DNA of 64,000 nt from positions 34,884,862-34,948,861 of the forward strand of contig CM049307.1 in assembly GCA_026874595.1 (NCBI GenBank). Reading direction: 5' to 3'. Every line of letters begins with the position of its first letter. Positions within the stretch are counted from its first letter, which is position 1. Source of the DNA: Sipunculus nudus. Taxonomy: Eukaryota > Annelida > Sipuncula > Golfingiida > Sipunculidae. Made by a program: the position numbers and the translations under genes. The notes below the pieces were generated by a model. The model was not told the DNA's origin. It saw only the letters and a list, made by a program, of their open reading frames with translations, and did not search any database. Positions 61,380 through 64,000 of this stretch are shown in pieces.

Positions 61380-61505
61380 TCAACTGTGGCTGGCCATAAG
61401 CTGCCTGGATTCTCGCCTCAAGCGTGCATAATTTGATGAAAGGTCAACAAGGTCAACATACAGGTGACTCAAGAGGGGCTGGAGAGAGCCAAAGTCTGAC
61501 AGGAT
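61380..61505 (-). CDS. Probable last coding exon of an unrecognised gene
   Basis: After a T-rich tract and AG acceptor (61507-61506) the frame runs 41 codons (ILSDFGSLQPLLSHLYVDLV..., ending RQLMASHS) to a TGA at 61382-61380. Three AATAAA signals follow on the same strand at 61330-61310, about 50-70 bp past the stop, as expected of a terminal exon. The other two frames close early. I cannot name the protein; the earlier exons lie beyond 64000. If correct, it bounds the CLC-7 transcription unit on its 5' side. Confidence 0.5.
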   Translation of the reverse strand: MLSDFGSLQPLLSHLYVDLVDLSSNYARLRRESRQLMASHS

Positions 61506-61518
61506 CTAAAAAAAAAAA

Positions 61519-62345
61519 CATTAATAAAAGCTACAATTTTTGGCCAATTTCTTTCAGCTTTCTAAACTAAAAAGCTGAAATCCTTATGTGTGCATGTTAT
61601 GAAAATTATATTAACAGTGCTCACGGGAAACAAACGTGCCATGGTCACAGTTGGGCAAAATTTAAGGTACTTATTTTATATTTATACTAATAACTTATAA
61701 AATTTGAAAAATTCAGAACTAATTTTGGGTATTCAATTGAATCTTGATTAAATAATGTTACATCCCTGACAAAAAAATCTCTAGCTTCAGCAATGCCCTT
61801 GTTAAGGGAGTAAATATATTTCTTGATTTTTTACAAAGTGCATTATGTTTGGGCCCATAACTTAAAACAATTACCCAATACTGACATCATTCTGGCATGT
61901 GCATAGAGAATGAAAAATATGTATATTATTTATGATTAGAGTCAGATCAGTGGTTTTGATATTAGGCAATCTTGAAGTGTAACAATGGGTTTTTAATGGA
62001 AAAATGAAGTTTTTCATTAATATCTCGAAGGTATAAAGTCCTAGTGACCAAATTCTTGGCATGGTAGGGGATTTTGGAGACATCTAACTGTATGCCGAAT
62101 TTAAGGAACTTAGAGCTGAAGCTGGGGAGCTGAGCTCTTGCAAACTGCATAACACTAGCTTGATGTAAACAATATGTTACATGGTGCTTAAAACTTGAAT
62201 AAAATCTACAGTTTTTGATCAACTGGTTTCAAATTTTTTGTAGTTAATAGTTGAAATGCTAACAAAAACATGCTGTGAAAAATAAATCCACAGGAAAAAA
62301 ACGTGCCATGGTCAAAGTTGGGCAAAATTTAAGATACCAATTTTT
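61519..62345. repeat. ~670-bp repeat unit array, left pair
   Basis: The motif ACGTGCCATGGTCA...GTTGGGCAAAATTTAAG appears near 61634 and 62301. Units start AACTTGAATAAAATCTAC or similar and share GACATCATTCTGG and TTCATTAATATCTCGAAGG with the right pair. Non-coding. Confidence 0.7.
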
Positions 62346-63141
62346 TATTTTTATTAATATTTTAAAACATTTTAAAAGATTTTACAAGTTTTATAAATTT
62401 GTATTAAAAAAACACTGAAAATATAAGTTAAAATATTAGAATTCTTAGTTGCAATCATTATACATCCAGAGTGTAGCTCATATAGGGTCATATTATGCAT
62501 ACACATATAATTTTATTATTTTTAAATCACAAATTTTTAAACTGAATTTAAAAGAAAATAATGCCACAACATGGCATCTACAAGATTATTCCTTGAATCA
62601 CTATTAAAAAGTTTTGCACATTGGAGTTTTCAGTACATGCTTAATCTTATTCACCAAAATAAAATAAGATTCTGTAAATTTGGTAAAATAAAAACATCTT
62701 TTCAAATAAAGTATACACACTGATTGTTGAATGAGGGACAAACAATATCATTATGCTAATTATAATCTAAGCTTTAATTTATTCCTGGAATTAATAGTCA
62801 ATTTCACACCTGGTGAAGTTTTTACTCTTTTCAAGGAAGGAATTACTTGTCTGATGAACATCCACACTTTCATAGCAATACACCACTTTGTGGACACAAT
62901 TAAATGTGCACTTTAATCATTGTAACCCTGGTGGTAAATACAAATCTAAAATGTAGCATAGCCAAGAATAAAATGAAATACAGAAAATTATAACATTCAT
63001 CTAGTTTATGCACCATCTGGGGGGGGGGGGGGGGGAGTGCAGGGCAGAGAAGCCTGCTAGTAGTGGCCAAGCTGACCCAAGGCAAGCTGCCTGGGGTGGG
63101 TTACATAATGCAAGTGAAGGCTTTACTACTAGGTGGGCTAG
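62346..63141. other. No gene seen
   Basis: AT-rich DNA with a pure G run at about 63019-63036. Separates the two repeat pairs; no supported open frame. Confidence 0.5.
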
Positions 63142-64000
63142 ATGTAAACAACACTTGACATGGTGTAAGAAAACTTGAATAAAAGCTACTCTTTTCAATC
63201 AATTCCTTTGAAATTTCAGATTTTAAAAGATTAAATCCTTATGTATATATGCTGTTAAAATTAAATCAACAGTGCTTACAGAAAAAAACATGCCATTGCC
63301 AAAGTTGGACAAAATTTAGGGTACTGATTTTTTATTAAAGCTAATAACTTGAAAAATTTGCAAAATTCAGATCTAATTTTGGGTAAACAATCAATCGAAT
63401 CTTGATTAAATAAAGTTATATTCCTGACAAAAAGTCTCCAGCTTCAGCAATTCTCATCTTAGGTGAGTAAATATATTTCTTGATTTTTAAAAAAGTGCAT
63501 TATGTTTTGGCCCATAACTTTAAAAAAATACACAATACTGACATCATTTCTGGGATGTGCATAGCGAATGTATAGAAAAATATGTATATTATATATGATC
63601 AAAGTCAGATCAGTGGTTTTGATATTAGGCAGTCTTAAAGTGTAACAATGGGTTTTTTATGGAAAAATGAAGTTTTTCATTAATATCTCGAAGGAATTAA
63701 GTCCTAGTGACCAAATTCTTGGCATGGTAGGGGATTTTGGAGAAATCTAACTGTATGCCAAATTAAAGGAACTTAGAGCTGAAGCTCGGGAGCTAAGCTC
63801 TAGCAAACTGCATAACACTAGCAATATGTGACATGGTGCTTGAAAACTTGAATAAAATCTACAGTTTTTGATCAACTGGTTTCAAATTTTTGGTGTTAAC
63901 AGTTGAAATGCTAACAAAAACATGCTTTGAAAATTAAATCCACAGCAGTTACAGGAAAAAAACGTGCCATGGTCAAAGTTGGGCAAAATTTAAGGTACCA
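63142..64000. repeat. ~670-bp repeat unit array, right pair
   Basis: Direct copy of 61519-62345. The GTGCCATGGTCA-type motif occurs near 63287 (diverged) and 63962, spacing 675 bp; the array runs off the window. Confidence 0.7.

Noticed and set aside
1-64000. tRNA or rRNA genes
   Set aside because: No B-box-like GGTTCGANTCC with matching A box or cloverleaf, and no rRNA core sequence noticed by eye.

Overview
The window reads as nuclear DNA of an invertebrate animal. Genes are intron-rich with GT-AG junctions, the intergenic DNA is AT-rich, and microsatellites and small inverted-repeat transposons are frequent. A GRL101-like receptor, a class first described in the snail Lymnaea, plus repeat phrasing typical of bivalve genomes, points to a mollusc, most likely a bivalve. 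That assignment is inference; no marker here fixes the species.

Every gene I can support lies on the minus strand. From left to right they are: (1) the 5' two thirds of serine hydroxymethyltransferase (50-4651, five exons, 3' end outside the window); (2) an uninterrupted 1,882-codon mosaic receptor (8702-14350) with a CUB-like region, two C-type lectin domains, LDLa modules, leucine-rich repeats and a rhodopsin-type 7TM bundle; (3) an orphan exon candidate with a strong donor (16127-16361); (4) complete mitochondrial ribosomal protein L12 (22503-27901, five exons, 187 aa); (5) the lysosomal chloride/proton exchanger CLC-7 (35275-53961, 21 exons, 715 aa, only the extreme N-terminus missing); (6) a probable last exon of an unrecognised gene entering from the right (61380-61505), followed by three AATAAA signals.

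The rest is rich in mobile and repeated DNA. Four short inverted-repeat elements have perfect 8-bp target duplications (5956-6369, 16811-17114, 24713-25105, 27252-27427), and two of them belong to one family. One MITE has TA ends (3553-3997). A 1.8-kb element has palindrome-rich ends (55642-57473). Two copies of a composite repeat carry arrays of a 12-bp GGTGGCGCCACC palindrome (23338-24513, 38458-39780). Other paired dispersed repeats lie at 19853/40868, 55910/60290 and 61519/63142. The 6.4-kb CLC-7 intron 35765-42123 is mostly repeat.

The most unusual structure is at exon edges. At four junctions in two genes, the exon edge together with its splice site has been tandemly duplicated into the adjoining intron: 9 x 50 bp at 53941-54390, 3-5 x 56 bp at 46108-46345, 3 copies at 25979-26115, and 2 copies at 42484-42621. 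Every extra splice site I translated through leads to a premature stop, so these arrays are candidate decoy or unproductive-splicing elements. The genes are unrelated housekeeping and receptor functions (one-carbon metabolism, mitochondrial translation, lysosomal ion transport, cell-surface sensing), and I see no sign that they form a functional cluster.
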